The notes beneath the pieces were generated by a model. The model made no database searches, had not been told where the DNA came from, and saw nothing but the letters and a program-made list of their open reading frames with translations. Made by a program: the position numbers and the translations under genes. A stretch of 64,000 nucleotides of DNA. Origin: JBBDMC01 sp963826055 (GTDB taxonomy: Bacteria; Pseudomonadota; Alphaproteobacteria; Rhizobiales; Kaistiaceae). Below are positions 31,329-41,676 of the stretch, piece by piece. Location of the stretch: contig CAWGVO010000007.1 in the NCBI GenBank assembly GCA_963826055.1, forward strand, positions 62,001-126,000, read 5' to 3'. Numbering within the stretch: position 1 is the first letter of the stretch; each line of letters starts with the position of its first letter.

Positions 31329-31358
31329 GAATCGCCTCGATTCAAATGAAACTGATTC
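31329..31358. promoter_or_regulatory. Three GANTC (CcrM) sites within 30 bp
   Basis: GAATC (31329-31333), GATTC (31339-31343) and GATTC (31354-31358) lie 50-80 bp before a PleC-like kinase gene. CcrM methylates GANTC in alphaproteobacteria and clusters of sites mark cell-cycle-timed promoters. Clustering here may be chance; it is suggestive because of the gene downstream. Confidence 0.4.
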
Positions 31359-31407
31359 GGGGCGTGGCGTTTCCCACAGTGATGCGGCGAAAACGAGGGG
31401 GCCTCGC

Positions 31408-33759
31408 ATGGCGCGGGCTGAGGCGGCTAGCCCGTCTGACGCTAGATTTTTGCGATTTTCCTGGTTCAGGAACTCCCGCGCCGCGGGGATTTCCGGCCAC
31501 GCCAGGCTTCTCGCCGGGCCGGCCTACCAGAAGCTGATCGCCGCCGAGCCGCTGCTGCGCCGGCTGATCCCCGTCCTCGTCATCATCTTCCTGACGATCG
31601 TCGGGCTGGCGCGCTTCATCGAGCTCTACCAGCTCAAGGTGGAGCGCGAGGCGGAGGCCCGCCAGACGATCGAGATGATCGCGTCGCTGACGAGCGCCGC
31701 GTTTCGCGCACGGCGGGCCACGACGGCGAGGCGCTGTCGCGCACCGACGTGCTCAACACGCTCGCCAACGCGCTGCCGGCGGGTGCGACCGCGCAGGGGC
31801 GGCGCATCTACGTCACCGACGCGGCAGGCAACGTCATCGCCGCCGAGCCCAGCGGCGACCGCGGCAGGGCCACGTCCCGCTCACCGACATCATCGGCGAG
31901 GCGCAGCCGCTCACCACCTTCGGCGCGCGCGCCGGCGTGCTGGAAATCGCGCTCGCCAACGACGAGCGCGGCGCTCGCCACCGTCCAGTTCCTCGATGCG
32001 CCGCTCGGCGCCGTGGCGGTGGTCGAGCCGCTCGCCTCGGTCTTCGGCGACTGGCGCTCGGACGTGTCGGTCAACGTCGCCATCTTCGTCGGCACCAGCG
32101 CCGTCCTCCTCGTCATCCTCTACGGCTACTTCTCGCAGTCGTCGCGGGCGAACGAGGCCGACCGCATCTACGCAGAGACGCAAGCGCGCTTCGAGACGGC
32201 GCTGACGCGCGGCCGCAGCGGCCTGTGGGACTGGGACCTCGCCCGCGGCCGCATCTTCTGGTCGCAATCGATGTTCGACATCGTGGGCCTGAAGCCGCGC
32301 GACGCGCTGCTCGGCTTCGGCGAGGTGGCGCGCCTCATCCACCCCGACGACGGCGACCTGATGGCGCTGGTGGAGACGCTCTACAACGCCGGCGAGACCA
32401 CCGTCGACCGCATGTTCCGCATGCAGCACGCCGACGGGCGCTGGATATGGCTGAGGGCCCGCGCCGACCTCGTCGACTGCGACACGCCCAATCCGCACCT
32501 CATCGGCATCGCCGTCGACGTCACCGAGCAGATGCGCCTGGTCGAGCGCTCGAAGACGGCCGACATCCGCCTGCGCGACGCCATCGAGACGATCTCGGAG
32601 GCGTTCGTGCTGTGGGACGCCGACAATCGCCTGGTGATGTGCAATTCCAAGTACCAGCAGCTTCACGGCATTCCCGACACGGTGCTCGCCGCCGGCACGC
32701 CCTACGCCGAGGTGATCGCCGCCGGGCCGCAAGCCGCTGGTGCGCTCGCAGGTGATCTCGGACGGGGTGCCGGAGGCCGGCGCGCGCAGCTTCGAACTGC
32801 AACTGGAGGACGGGCGCTGGCTGCAGATCAACGAGCGGCGCACCAAGGACGGCGGCTTCGTCTCGGTCGGCACCGACATCACCCAGCTCAAGCGCCACGA
32901 GAACAAGCTGATCGAGGGCGAGCGGCGGCTGATGGCGACGATCGCCGACCTCAGGACCTCGCGCCAGAAGCTGGAGCAGCAGGCGCAGCAGATGGTCGAG
33001 CTCGCCGAGAAGTACGCGGAGGAAAAGGACCGCGCCGAGGAGGCGAGCCGGATCAAGTCGCAGTTCCTCGCCAACGTCAGCCATGAGCTGCGGACGCCGC
33101 TCAACGCCATCATCGGCTTCTCCGAGATCATGCAGTCGGGGATGTTCGGCGCGCTCGGCTCGCCCAAGTACGTCGAATACAGCCGCGACATCCACCAGAG
33201 CGGCACCTACCTCCTCGGCGTCATCAACGACGTGCTCGACATGAGCCGGATCGAGGCCGGGCGGATGGTCCTGAACGTGGAGGAAGCCGTCCTCGACGAC
33301 CTGATCGAGGAGTTGGTCAGGGTGATCGGCACCGAGGCCGCAAGCCACGACATCGAGGTGCTGGCCGAGGCGACGCCGGGCCTCAGGATCGCCGGCGACC
33401 GGCGGGCGCTGAAGCAGATCATGATCAACCTCCTGTCGAACGCGGTGAAGTTCACGCCGGCCGGCGGGCGCGTCCGCGTCCGCGCGCGCGCCGTCGAAAC
33501 GGCGCTCCTGGTCTCGGTCGGCGACTCCGGCATCGGCATCCCCGGCGACGCCATCAAGCGGCTGGGGCGGCCGTTCGAGCAGGTCTCCAACCAGTTCACC
33601 AAGAACCACCGCGGCTCCGGCCTCGGCCTCGCCATCACCGGATCGCTGGTGCGCCTGCACGGCGGCGCCATGCGCATCCGCTCGAAGGAGGGCTGGGGGA
33701 CGGTGGTGTCGGTGCGCTTGCCGCTGGCGCCGCGTCAGGCCGACCGCTCGGCGGCGTGA
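31408..33759 (+). CDS. pleC: PleC-type sensor histidine kinase with PAS domains, several frameshifts
   Basis: ATG 31408 has GAGGGGG 7 nt upstream. A membrane helix near residue 55 is followed by a periplasmic domain, a second helix (ending ILYGYFSQSSR), two PAS domains (GLWDWDLARGRIFWSQSMFDIVG; ETISEAFVLWDADNRLVMCN), a coiled coil, the H-box SHELRTPLNAIIGFSEIMQSG and an HATPase with NLLSNAVKFTP and GSGLGLAITGSLV. Extra bases near 31715, 31865, 31965 and 32735 break it. Domain order and the position between pepN and glnE match PleC, which acts on DivK in polar differentiation. Symbol by context and architecture. Confidence 0.75.
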
Positions 33760-33830
33760 GGGCGGCCGGATTTATCGCGGCCAGAACGCTGGAGTCGATC
33801 TACAGGTTTGCCTTCAGCGAGAGATTGCTG

Positions 33831-34265
33831 TCATCTCGCACCGACAACCGCGATGGTGAATCTAACAGGGACGCCAACCCGCGACAGTCGCTCAATCTGT
33901 GAGGGACTGATCTCGAGCTCGCAAGTTCCGGCACCTCTCTCGTCGGGATCGCGCGCTGCAAAGATATCGATGTAGGCTTCCTCTAATCCGCTCAATTTTG
34001 ATATCGCCTCGCCATCAAAGTCTATCTTCGAAAGCAAAGCATCGATGTGGTCTGCTAGGGTGCTTGATTCAGAATCTGAGCGCGCTTCCAACGCCCACAG
34101 ACCTATATTCCTCACATATTCTCGACCTCCAGCACCCGACTGGCGCTCTCCCTTGAACTGTGATCTGTCGGGCTTTCTCTTCAGCACTTCTGAAACCGCG
34201 CTGGGGTCGAGATCTGTTCCCCGGAGGTACAGAGCTACAGATATCGTATAAGCGGTATCGGTCAT
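33831..34265 (-). CDS. DUF4279-domain protein
   Basis: This intact small protein (about 144 residues from ATG 34265; GTG 34295 is an alternative) reads TISVALYLRGTDLDPSAVSEVL...KPDRSQFKGE, with a conserved Trp and a C-terminal RVGVPVRFTIAVVG, as in DUF4279 proteins. These are often immunity-like or orphan proteins of unknown function. It is visibly richer in A and T than pleC and glnE on either side and interrupts their usual adjacency, which suggests recent gain. Confidence 0.65.
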   Translation of the reverse strand: MTDTAYTISVALYLRGTDLDPSAVSEVLKRKPDRSQFKGERQSGAGGREYVRNIGLWALEARSDSESSTLADHIDALLSKIDFDGEAISKLSGLEEAYIDIFAARDPDERGAGTCELEISPSQIERLSRVGVPVRFTIAVVGAR

Positions 34266-34325
34266 GATGTTCGCCCAAGTTTCCAATTGCTTCACCTTCG
34301 GGATTCACAATTCTCGTTCAGCCCG

Positions 34326-37315
34326 TCAGTCGCTGGCGTAAGCCGCCACCTTCCCGATCACGCGCTCGAAGCCTGACCTCACCGCCGTCTCGGTAGCGCG
34401 CACGTGGGCGTCGAGCGTGGCGAAGTCGGGAAGTTCGCCCGCCCGCGCCAGGCGATCGAGGAGACCGCGCGGCGCCTTCACGGGATCGAACGTGCCGGTG
34501 ACGCAGAGCCTGAGGATCTGGATCAGCGCCTGATAGAGCCGCCAGGCCGGCAGCAGGATGTCCACCTCGCGCGCCGGCAACAGGCCTGCTTCGGCGAGCG
34601 CCTTCAGCACCACGTCGGTCTCGGTCGCGACGATATCGGGATGGCCGGCGGCGTGGATCAGTTGCAGGGCCTGGGCGACGAACTCTACGTCGACGAGCCC
34701 GCCCGGCGCCTGCTTCAGGTCCCAGGCGCCCTCCCCGCCCTTGGCCTCCTCCACCATGGCGCGCATCTCCAGCACGTCGGCAATGACGCGCTTCTTCTCG
34801 TGCGGACGGCGGATGACGGCGGCGATCTCGCGGGCGGCGCGATCGATCAGCCGCTTGTCGCCGGCGATGGCGCGCGCGCGGGTGAGCGCCATGTGCTCCC
34901 ATGTCCATGCCGACGTCCGCCTGATAGGTCGGCGAAGGCGTCGATGTGGGTGGCGAGCGGTCCCGACTTGCCCGACGGACGCAGGCGGAAATCGACGGCG
35001 TAGAGGGTTCCCTCGGCGGTCGGCGCGGAGAGCGCCGCCACCAGCCGCTGGGTCAGGCGGGTGAAGTACGTGGTCGGCGCCAGCGGCCGCTCGCCGTCGG
35101 ACGCGGTCGCCTCGCTCGTCGAAATCGTAGAGGAGGATGAGGTCGAGGTCGGAGGCGGCGGTCATCTCGCGGCCGCCGAGGCGGCCGAGGGCGAGGAGGG
35201 CCACCTCGCCGCCGGGGAGCGTGCCGTGGGCGGCGGCGAATTCGGCCGCGCACGGCCGCGAACAGGCCCGCCACCAGCGCATCGGCGAGGTCGGAGTAGG
35301 CGTGGCCGGCCTCGCGCACGCCGACGGTGCCGGCGAGCACCCGCACGCCGATCAGGAACGCCTGCTCCTGGCCGAAGATGCGGGCGCGGTCGAGCACGTC
35401 CTCGAAGGAGACCGCCTGGGCGAGGCTCGCCGCGAGCAGGTCGGTGAGCATCGCCTTGTCGGGAAGGCGTTCGAAGAAGGCCGGCTCGATCACCGAATCG
35501 AGGACGTGGGCGCGGGCGATCACGGTCTCGGCCAGCCGCGGCGCCGCGGCGAGGATCGTCGCCAGAAGATCGAGCAGGTCGGGATTGGACTGAAGCAGCG
35601 AGAAGAGCTGGACGCCGGCCGGCATGCGGGCGAGGAAGCGGTCGAAGGCGATGAACGCCGCGTCGGCGTTCTCGGTCTTCGCCAGCGCCTCGATCAGGAC
35701 CGGCACGAACTCGGTCAGCCGCTCGCGCGCGCTGGCCGAGCGGGTGGCCGGATAGCGGCCGTGGTGCCAGTCGCGGACGGCGCGGGCGATCTCGGCGGGC
35801 TGGCGGTAGCCGAGTTGCGGGCGAGCGTGGCCAGCGTGTCGGGGTCGTCGGCGTCGCCGGTGAAGACCAGGCTGCCGACGGCGGCGGTGAGCGAGGGGGC
35901 CTGCTCGAACAGCTCGGTGTAGTGATCGCGGACGGTGTTGAGCGTCCGCGTCAGCGCTTGCGCGAAGGCGCGGGCGTCGCGGTAGCCGGCCATGCGCGCG
36001 ATCGTCGCCAGCCCTTCCTGCGTCCGACGGCAGCGTGTGGGTCTGCTCGTCGGCGACCATCTGCAGGCAGTGCTCGACCTCGCGGAGGCTCAGGTACGCC
36101 GCCGTCATGTCGTCGCGGGTCTTCGGCATCGATCCAGCCGCCCTTGGCGAGCGCCGCCAGCATGTCGAGGGTGCGGCGGCCGCGCAGCGCCGGGTGGCGG
36201 CCGCCGGCGATCAGCTGCTGGGTCTGGACGAAGAACTCGATCTCGCGGATGCCGCCGCGGCCGAGCTTGATGTTGTGGCCGGCGACGGCGACCTCGGCGT
36301 GGCCGCGGTGGTCGTGGATCTGGCGCTTGATCGAATGGATGTCGGCGATGGCGGCGTAGTCGAGGTACTTGCGCCAGATGTAGGGGACGAGCTCGGCGAG
36401 AAAGGCCTCGCCGGCCACCTTGTCGCCGGCGACCGCGCGCGCCTTGATCAGCGCGGCGCGCTCCCAGTTCTGGCCGAGGCTCTCGTAGTATTGCAGCGCC
36501 GCCTCGCTCGACATGGCGACGTTGGTGGCGCCGGGGTCGGGCCGCAGGCGGAGGTCGGTGCGGAACACGTAGCCGTCGGCGGTCCGCTCCTGGAGCAGCG
36601 CCACCAGCCGCTTGGTCAGGCGCACGAACAGCGCCTGCGCCTCGGCGCCGGCGGCCATCGGCGCCTTCTCCTCGTCGTAGAGAACGATCAGGTCGATATC
36701 GCTGGAATAGTTGAGCTCGCCGGCGCCGTACTTGCCCATGCCGAGCACGATCCAGCCGGAGCCGTCGGACGGCTTCGCCGGGTCGGTGGGGACGATCTTG
36801 CCCGCCTCGGCGGCCTCGCGGAGCAGGAAATCGACGGCCGCGCCGACCGCGGCGTCGGCGAAGGCGGTGAGCGCCGCCGTCACCTGGACCACGTCCAGGA
36901 CGCCGCCGAGGTCGGCCAGCGCCGTGGTCAGCGCAACCTCGCTCCGCGCGCGTCGCAGCGTCGCCATCAGCTCGGCCTCGCTCGATTTCCGCCAGGAGCG
37001 GGCGGTGCGCGCCGTCACGTTCTTCAAACGCCGGGCGGGATCGTCGGCAAGGATCGCGGCAAGGCCGGCCGGGTCCTGCAGCATCAGCGCGCGCAGGAAC
37101 GGCGCGCAGTCCATGACTGCCGCCAGAAACGGCGGGACACCCTGCCCCTTCAATACTGCGGCGATTTCGTCGCCAACACCGGCCTCTGTTGCTGCCTCCG
37201 TCAGCTCCGCTATGCGCGCTTTGGTGCGCGCCGCGGTCGCGGGCTTCAGGCGTGGCTTAAGTGAATCTGCCAGAGTCGTCCTGGGCGGAGTTCGCTTCGC
37301 GCGGGCTGCGGCCAT
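34326..37315 (-). CDS. glnE: Bifunctional glutamine synthetase adenylyltransferase/adenylyl-removing enzyme, about seven frameshifts
   Basis: The repaired protein has about 996 residues, normal for GlnE. Two nucleotidyltransferase domains are visible: the first with LGMGKYGAGELNYSSDIDLIVLYD and the second with LALGRLGGREMTAASDLDLILLYD, each followed by its GlnD/PII-uridylyltransferase-like helical partner (KLGRGGIREIEFFVQTQQL; APGGLVDVEFVAQALQL). Frames break near 36130, 36020, 35820, 35255, 35120 and at two places near 34930; those I rebuilt are mostly single extra bases. GlnE controls glutamine synthetase by adenylylation. Such a gene would not be expected to decay at seven places. Confidence 0.9.
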
Positions 37316-37322
37316 GTCCCGG

Positions 37323-38711
37323 TCATTTCATCGGCAAGCGCATGGTGACGACGAGCCCCGGATTGCCGTCGCCGAGCTCGATCCTGCCATGGTGCAGGTG
37401 GACCACCGCCGCGACAAGGCTCAATCCGAGGCCGCTACCGGGCTCGGAGCGGCTCTTCTCCAGCCGCACGAAGCGTTGCAGAACGCGGTCGCGGTCGGCC
37501 TCCGGCACCCCCGGCCCGTTGTCGGCGACCGTGAGCACGAGATCGTTGCCCTGACGCGCCGCGGCGACACGTATCTTCAACGGTTCGCTGCCGTCGCAGC
37601 AGGCCCCGTATTTGATGGCGTTGTCGACGAGGTTGGCGACAGCCTGGCTGAGCAGCTCGCGGCTCGCCTTGAACATGATCGGCTCGGGTGCGTCGACGGT
37701 CAGCTCGACGCCCTTTTCCTCGGCGGCCGGCTCGTAGAGCTCCGCCACGTCGCGGACGATGGCGCTGGCGTCGACCTCCTGCATGGCGCCGTCGGGCGAG
37801 CCCGCCTCGACCCGGGCGATCATCAGGAGCGCGTTGAACGTCTTGATGAGCGCGTCCGACTCCTCGATCGTCGCCTCCAGGGCGGCGCGGTACCTGGCGG
37901 TGTCGGCGGGGCCGGCGAGCGCCGCCTCCACCCGGTTGCGCAGGCGCGACAGCGGCGTCTTCAGATCGTGGGCGATGTTGTCGGAGACGTCCTTCAGCCC
38001 GTAGAGCAGGTGCTCGATGCGGTCGAGCATGGCGTTGAGGCTGTCGGCGAGGCGGTCGAACTCGTCGCCGGTGCCGGCCATCTCGAGGCGCCCGCTGAGG
38101 TCGCCGTCCATGATCCGGCGGCTGGTCGCCGAGACCGAATCGATGCGCTTCAGCACGCGGCGGCTGACGAACACCCAGGAAAGCGCCGCCAGGCCGATCA
38201 TCAGCACCAGCGCCCACGCAAGCGCCCCGCCGATGATGTCGCGGAACTCCTCACGCTCGCCGATGTCGCGGCCGACCAGAAGGCGGAAGCCGCTCGGCAG
38301 GCGCACCACCTGCACCATGGCGTTGCGGTCGGACGGATCGCCGGGATAGCGGCGGTACTTGACGATGATCGGGGTGACGCCGGCGCGGTTGATCAGGTCG
38401 TCGGAGACTTCGGCGACATTGCCGGCGAGGATGCGGCCCGACACGTCGGTGACCATGTAGAGGCTGGCGCCGGGCTGGTGGGCCCGCTGGTCGATGGTGT
38501 TGACGACCGCCGGCAGGCCGCCGGCGCGGTACTGATCGCTGAGGCCGAGCAGCTCGGCGGCGATGGTATCGCGCACCTGGCTGTTGAGCAGGACGTTGGT
38601 CGAGTAGGCGATGTAGACGATGAAAAAAACGGAGAAGGCGGAGAACACCGCGATGTAGATCGCGGAGAGCTTGAAGGCGGTGGTGCGGACGACCTTAGCG
38701 AGCGGCGTCAC
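37323..38711 (-). CDS. HAMP-type sensor histidine kinase
   Basis: This intact 462-residue kinase has a first membrane helix at residues 13-37, a periplasmic domain, a second helix around 160-182, HAMP (RRVLKRIDSVSATSRRI), the phosphoacceptor box NIAHDLKTPLSRLRNRVEA and an HATPase with NLVDNAIKYG, DNGPGVP and GSGLGLSLV. It overlaps the response regulator gene upstream by 17 bp, so the pair is translationally coupled, and lies 8 bp before glnE on the same strand. Its signal is unknown; position next to degP suggests envelope stress. Confidence 0.85.
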   Translation of the reverse strand: MTPLAKVVRTTAFKLSAIYIAVFSAFSVFFIVYIAYSTNVLLNSQVRDTIAAELLGLSDQYRAGGLPAVVNTIDQRAHQPGASLYMVTDVSGRILAGNVAEVSDDLINRAGVTPIIVKYRRYPGDPSDRNAMVQVVRLPSGFRLLVGRDIGEREEFRDIIGGALAWALVLMIGLAALSWVFVSRRVLKRIDSVSATSRRIMDGDLSGRLEMAGTGDEFDRLADSLNAMLDRIEHLLYGLKDVSDNIAHDLKTPLSRLRNRVEAALAGPADTARYRAALEATIEESDALIKTFNALLMIARVEAGSPDGAMQEVDASAIVRDVAELYEPAAEEKGVELTVDAPEPIMFKASRELLSQAVANLVDNAIKYGACCDGSEPLKIRVAAARQGNDLVLTVADNGPGVPEADRDRVLQRFVRLEKSRSEPGSGLGLSLVAAVVHLHHGRIELGDGNPGLVVTMRLPMK

Positions 38712-39375
38712 GAATCATGTACCCGGCACCCCGGATCGTGTGCAGCAGCGGCTCGTCGAATTCCTTGTCGATCTTGGCGCGCAGCCGCGAGATGTGCACG
38801 TCGATGACGTTGGTCTGCGGGTCGAAATGATAGTCCCAGACGTTCTCCAGCAGCATGGTGCGGGTCACCACCTGCCCGGCGTGCTTCATCAGGTATTCGA
38901 GCAGACGGAACTCGCGCGGCTGCAGCGGGATCGCCTTGCCCTGGCGCGAGACGGTGTGGGCGAGGCGGTCGAGCTCGAGATCGCCGACCTTGAGAACGGT
39001 GTCGGCGGCGCCCGGACGCTGGCGGCGGGCGAGGGCCTCGATGCGGGCGAGCAGTTCGGTGAACGCGTACGGCTTGGGCAGGTAGTCGTCCCCGCCCGCG
39101 CGCAGGCCTACCACCCGGTCGTCAACCTGGCCGAGGGCGGAGAGGATCAGCGCCGGCGTCTGGTCGCCGCGGCCGCGCAGCTCCTCGATGACGGCGAGGC
39201 CGTCGCGCTTAGGCAGCATCCGGTCGACGACGAGAACGTCGTAGCCGCCGTCGGCAGCCATCGCCGCACCGGTGTCGCCGTCGCCGGCAAGGTCGGGCAC
39301 GTGGCCGGCCTCGCGCAGGGCCTTGGCGAGGTAGGCGGAGGCTTCCTTATCGTCCTCGATCAGCAGAATCCGCAT
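38695..39375 (-). CDS. OmpR-family response regulator
   Basis: The intact 226-residue protein has a receiver with acidic pocket IEDD, phosphoacceptor D in VLVVDRMLPKRDG and K in YLPKPYAF, followed by a winged-helix DNA-binding domain (LQPREFRLLEYLMKHAGQVVTR, NVIDVHISRLRAKID). It is cotranscribed with the kinase gene that overlaps its 3' end. The degP terminator hairpin lies just upstream, so it has its own promoter between 39376 and 39427. Confidence 0.88.
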   Translation of the reverse strand: MRILLIEDDKEASAYLAKALREAGHVPDLAGDGDTGAAMAADGGYDVLVVDRMLPKRDGLAVIEELRGRGDQTPALILSALGQVDDRVVGLRAGGDDYLPKPYAFTELLARIEALARRQRPGAADTVLKVGDLELDRLAHTVSRQGKAIPLQPREFRLLEYLMKHAGQVVTRTMLLENVWDYHFDPQTNVIDVHISRLRAKIDKEFDEPLLHTIRGAGYMIRDAAR

Positions 39376-39427
39376 GACGCGACCATATATAGCGAAGCTT
39401 GACCCCCGGCATAGCTCTGAAAGAAAA

Positions 39428-39455
39428 CGGCAGGCCGGAGAACCGGCCTGCCGTC
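39428..39455 (-). terminator. Intrinsic terminator after degP
   Basis: A perfect 12-bp stem (ACGGCAGGCCGG at 39428-39439, CCGGCCTGCCGT at 39444-39455) closes a 4-nt loop. Read on the minus strand it is followed by TTTTCTTTC. It lies 55 bp past the degP stop codon and fits Rho-independent termination of the ccm-degP side. Confidence 0.85.
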
Positions 39456-39509
39456 AGCGGGGCGGAAGCCTCTGGGCGACGATGGAGTGCTTCCGCCGCT
39501 CGCGGGGGG

Positions 39510-41034
39510 TCAGTTGCTGGCGAAACTCAATGCGACGAACTGGGTTCGGTCTCCCGACTTGACTCTGAGCAGTACTGCCTTGAGGCCGTCGGCCTTCGCC
39601 TTGGTGACCATGCTCTCGACGTCGCCCGGCTTGTTGACCGTGCTGTCGCCGACCGAGAGGATCGTGTCACCGGGCTGCAGACCGCGTTCGGCTGCCTGAC
39701 CGTTGGGATCCACGTCCGTGACGACGACGCTGGAGTTGTCGTCACCGGTGCCGACGGACAGACCGAAGTCGCTGAGCGACGACGTCTGGGCGGTCGCTTG
39801 CGGCGCCCCGTTGTCCAGCGAGGCGAGTTGATCCTGTGACGGCAGCGTGCCGAGCGTCACGTCGACATCGTGCTTGCCGCCGTTGCGCCAGTAGGTGATC
39901 TTCGCCGTAGCGCCAGGCGCCATGTTGGAGACGCGCAACGCCAGGTCGCGGGAGTCCTTCACCGGCTGACCGTCGAGGGCGATGATCGCGTCGCCGACCT
40001 TGAGGTCTGTGCCGGCGGCCGGGACTGTCGGACTGTATCTCCGCCACCAGCGCACCATTGGCGTCGGGCAGCTGCAGGCCGTCGGCGATGTCCTTGGTGA
40101 TCGACTGGATCTGGACGCCCAGCCAGCCACGCACGACGGAACCGCTCTTCTGCAGGTCGCCGACGACCCGCTCCGCGGTCGCGGCGGGAATGGCGAATGC
40201 GATGCCGACGTTGCCGCCCGACGGCGAGAAGATGGCGGTGTTGATGCCGACCACCTCGCCCTTGAAGTTGAACGCCGGGCCGCCGGAGTTGCCGCGGTTC
40301 ACTGCCGCGTCGATCTGCAGGAAGTCGTCGTAGGGGCCGGCGCCGATATTGCGACCGTGCGCCGAGATGATGCCGGCGGTCACCGTGCCGCCGAGGCCGA
40401 ACGGATTGCCGACCGCCACCACCCAGTCGCCGACGCGCGGCTCCTGCTGCGCGAACTTGACGTAGGTGAACTTGGTGTCGGCGTCGACCTTGAGCAGGGC
40501 GAGGTCGGTACGGTCGTCCTTGCCGATCACCTTGGCGTTGTATTCGGTGCCGTCGTCGGTGATCACCGTCACCGACTGCTCACCGTCGATGACGTGGTTG
40601 TTGGTGACGACATAGCCGTCGTCGGAAATGAAGAAGCCGGAGCCGAGGCTCATGGACGGACGCGCCTGCTGCGGCTGCGACTGCGGGTTCTGCTGCCGGA
40701 ACTGCTTGAAGAAGCGATCCATTGGCGAGCCCGGAGGCAGGTCGAAGAACGGGACATCCTGATTGTCGGAGACCTGGGCGACCGACTTGACGCGGACGCT
40801 GACGACGGCAGGCCGCACCTTGTCGACCACGTCGGCGAAGCTCAGCGGCTCGACGCCCTGTACCTGGACGGCATCGGCGAAAGCGGGTGTCGACCGGGTA
40901 AGGTCGAACGAGCCACCGAGCACGGCGCCGCCAAACACCAGTGCAAGTGCGGTGCCAGCGAGCATCGCCGAGCGGGTCATGCGGCGCCACCTCGGCGCGG
41001 GTCGTAAACCTTGCGTGTTCAAATTCTGCTCCAT
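39510..41034 (-). CDS. degP: DegP/MucD-type periplasmic serine protease, one frameshift
   Basis: The protein has an extended N-terminal signal sequence (helix about residues 20-42), a trypsin-like domain with catalytic His (TNNHVIDG), Asp (DDRTDLALLKV) and Ser (NRGNSGGPAF), and two PDZ domains (RGWLGVQIQ; AERGLQPGDTILSV). One extra C near 40027 breaks the frame between the protease domain and the end of the first PDZ. About 508 residues when repaired. It degrades or refolds misfolded periplasmic proteins. Position beside the ccm genes is conserved in Rhizobiales. Confidence 0.92.
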
Positions 41035-41198
41035 CGAATTCGGTTGAAACGGCGCCCCGGGGGTTTTCGTGCGCCGCCCGTTTGTTGGAAGCCACTATGG
41101 CGGCGTCGACCTTACGGCCGACTTTCGCCAGCATTAAACTTCCGTAATGTTGGGTGATTTTTCGGCGGTCTCGGGCGGTTTTCCGACCGACCGGCCGG

Positions 41199-41676
41199 TC
41201 AGCCCTGGTCGGACAGGAGCCGCTTCAGCGCGGCCTCCTCGCCGGCATCGAGGGGCGGCGGCGCTCCCTCCCCCCGCCGGCGCCTGTACGCGACGAAAGC
41301 CAGGATGCCGCCCAGCACCAGCGCGCCCGGTGGCGCCGCCCACAACAGAACCGTGTGCCAGTTGAAGCGCGGCTTCAGCAGGATGAACTCGCCGTAGCGG
41401 GCGACCAGGTAGTTGAGGACCTGATCGTCGGTGTCGCCGGCGGTCAGCCGCTCGCGGATGAGGACCCGAAGATCGTGGGCGAGGTCGGCGTCGGAATCGT
41501 CGATCGATTCGTTCTGGCAGACCAGGCAGCGCAATCCCGCCGACAGCGCCCGGGCGCGCGCCTCCAGCGCCGGGATCCTTGAGCATCTCGTCGGGCGTCA
41601 CCGCCAGGGCGGGGACCGCCGCGAGCGCAGTGGCGACGAGCGCGAGCACCGCCAGGAAGCGCGGGACGGCCCTCAT
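41199..41676 (-). CDS. ccmH: CcmH/CycL cytochrome c maturation protein, one frameshift
   Basis: The signal peptide (MRAVPRFLAVLALVATALAAVPALA) is followed by the redox motif LRCLVCQNESIDDSDADLA (CxxC) and a membrane helix near the C-terminus (VLGGILAFVAYRRRR). One extra G near 41573 separates signal and body. CcmH keeps the CXXCH cysteines of apocytochrome reduced and works with CcmF in haem ligation. It overlaps the ccmF stop by 4 bp. Confidence 0.9.

Noticed and set aside
34326..37315. Programmed ribosomal frameshifting as the cause of the many broken frames
   Set aside because: The breaks lack a common slippery motif, occur in unrelated genes, and several genes contain three to seven of them; error is simpler.
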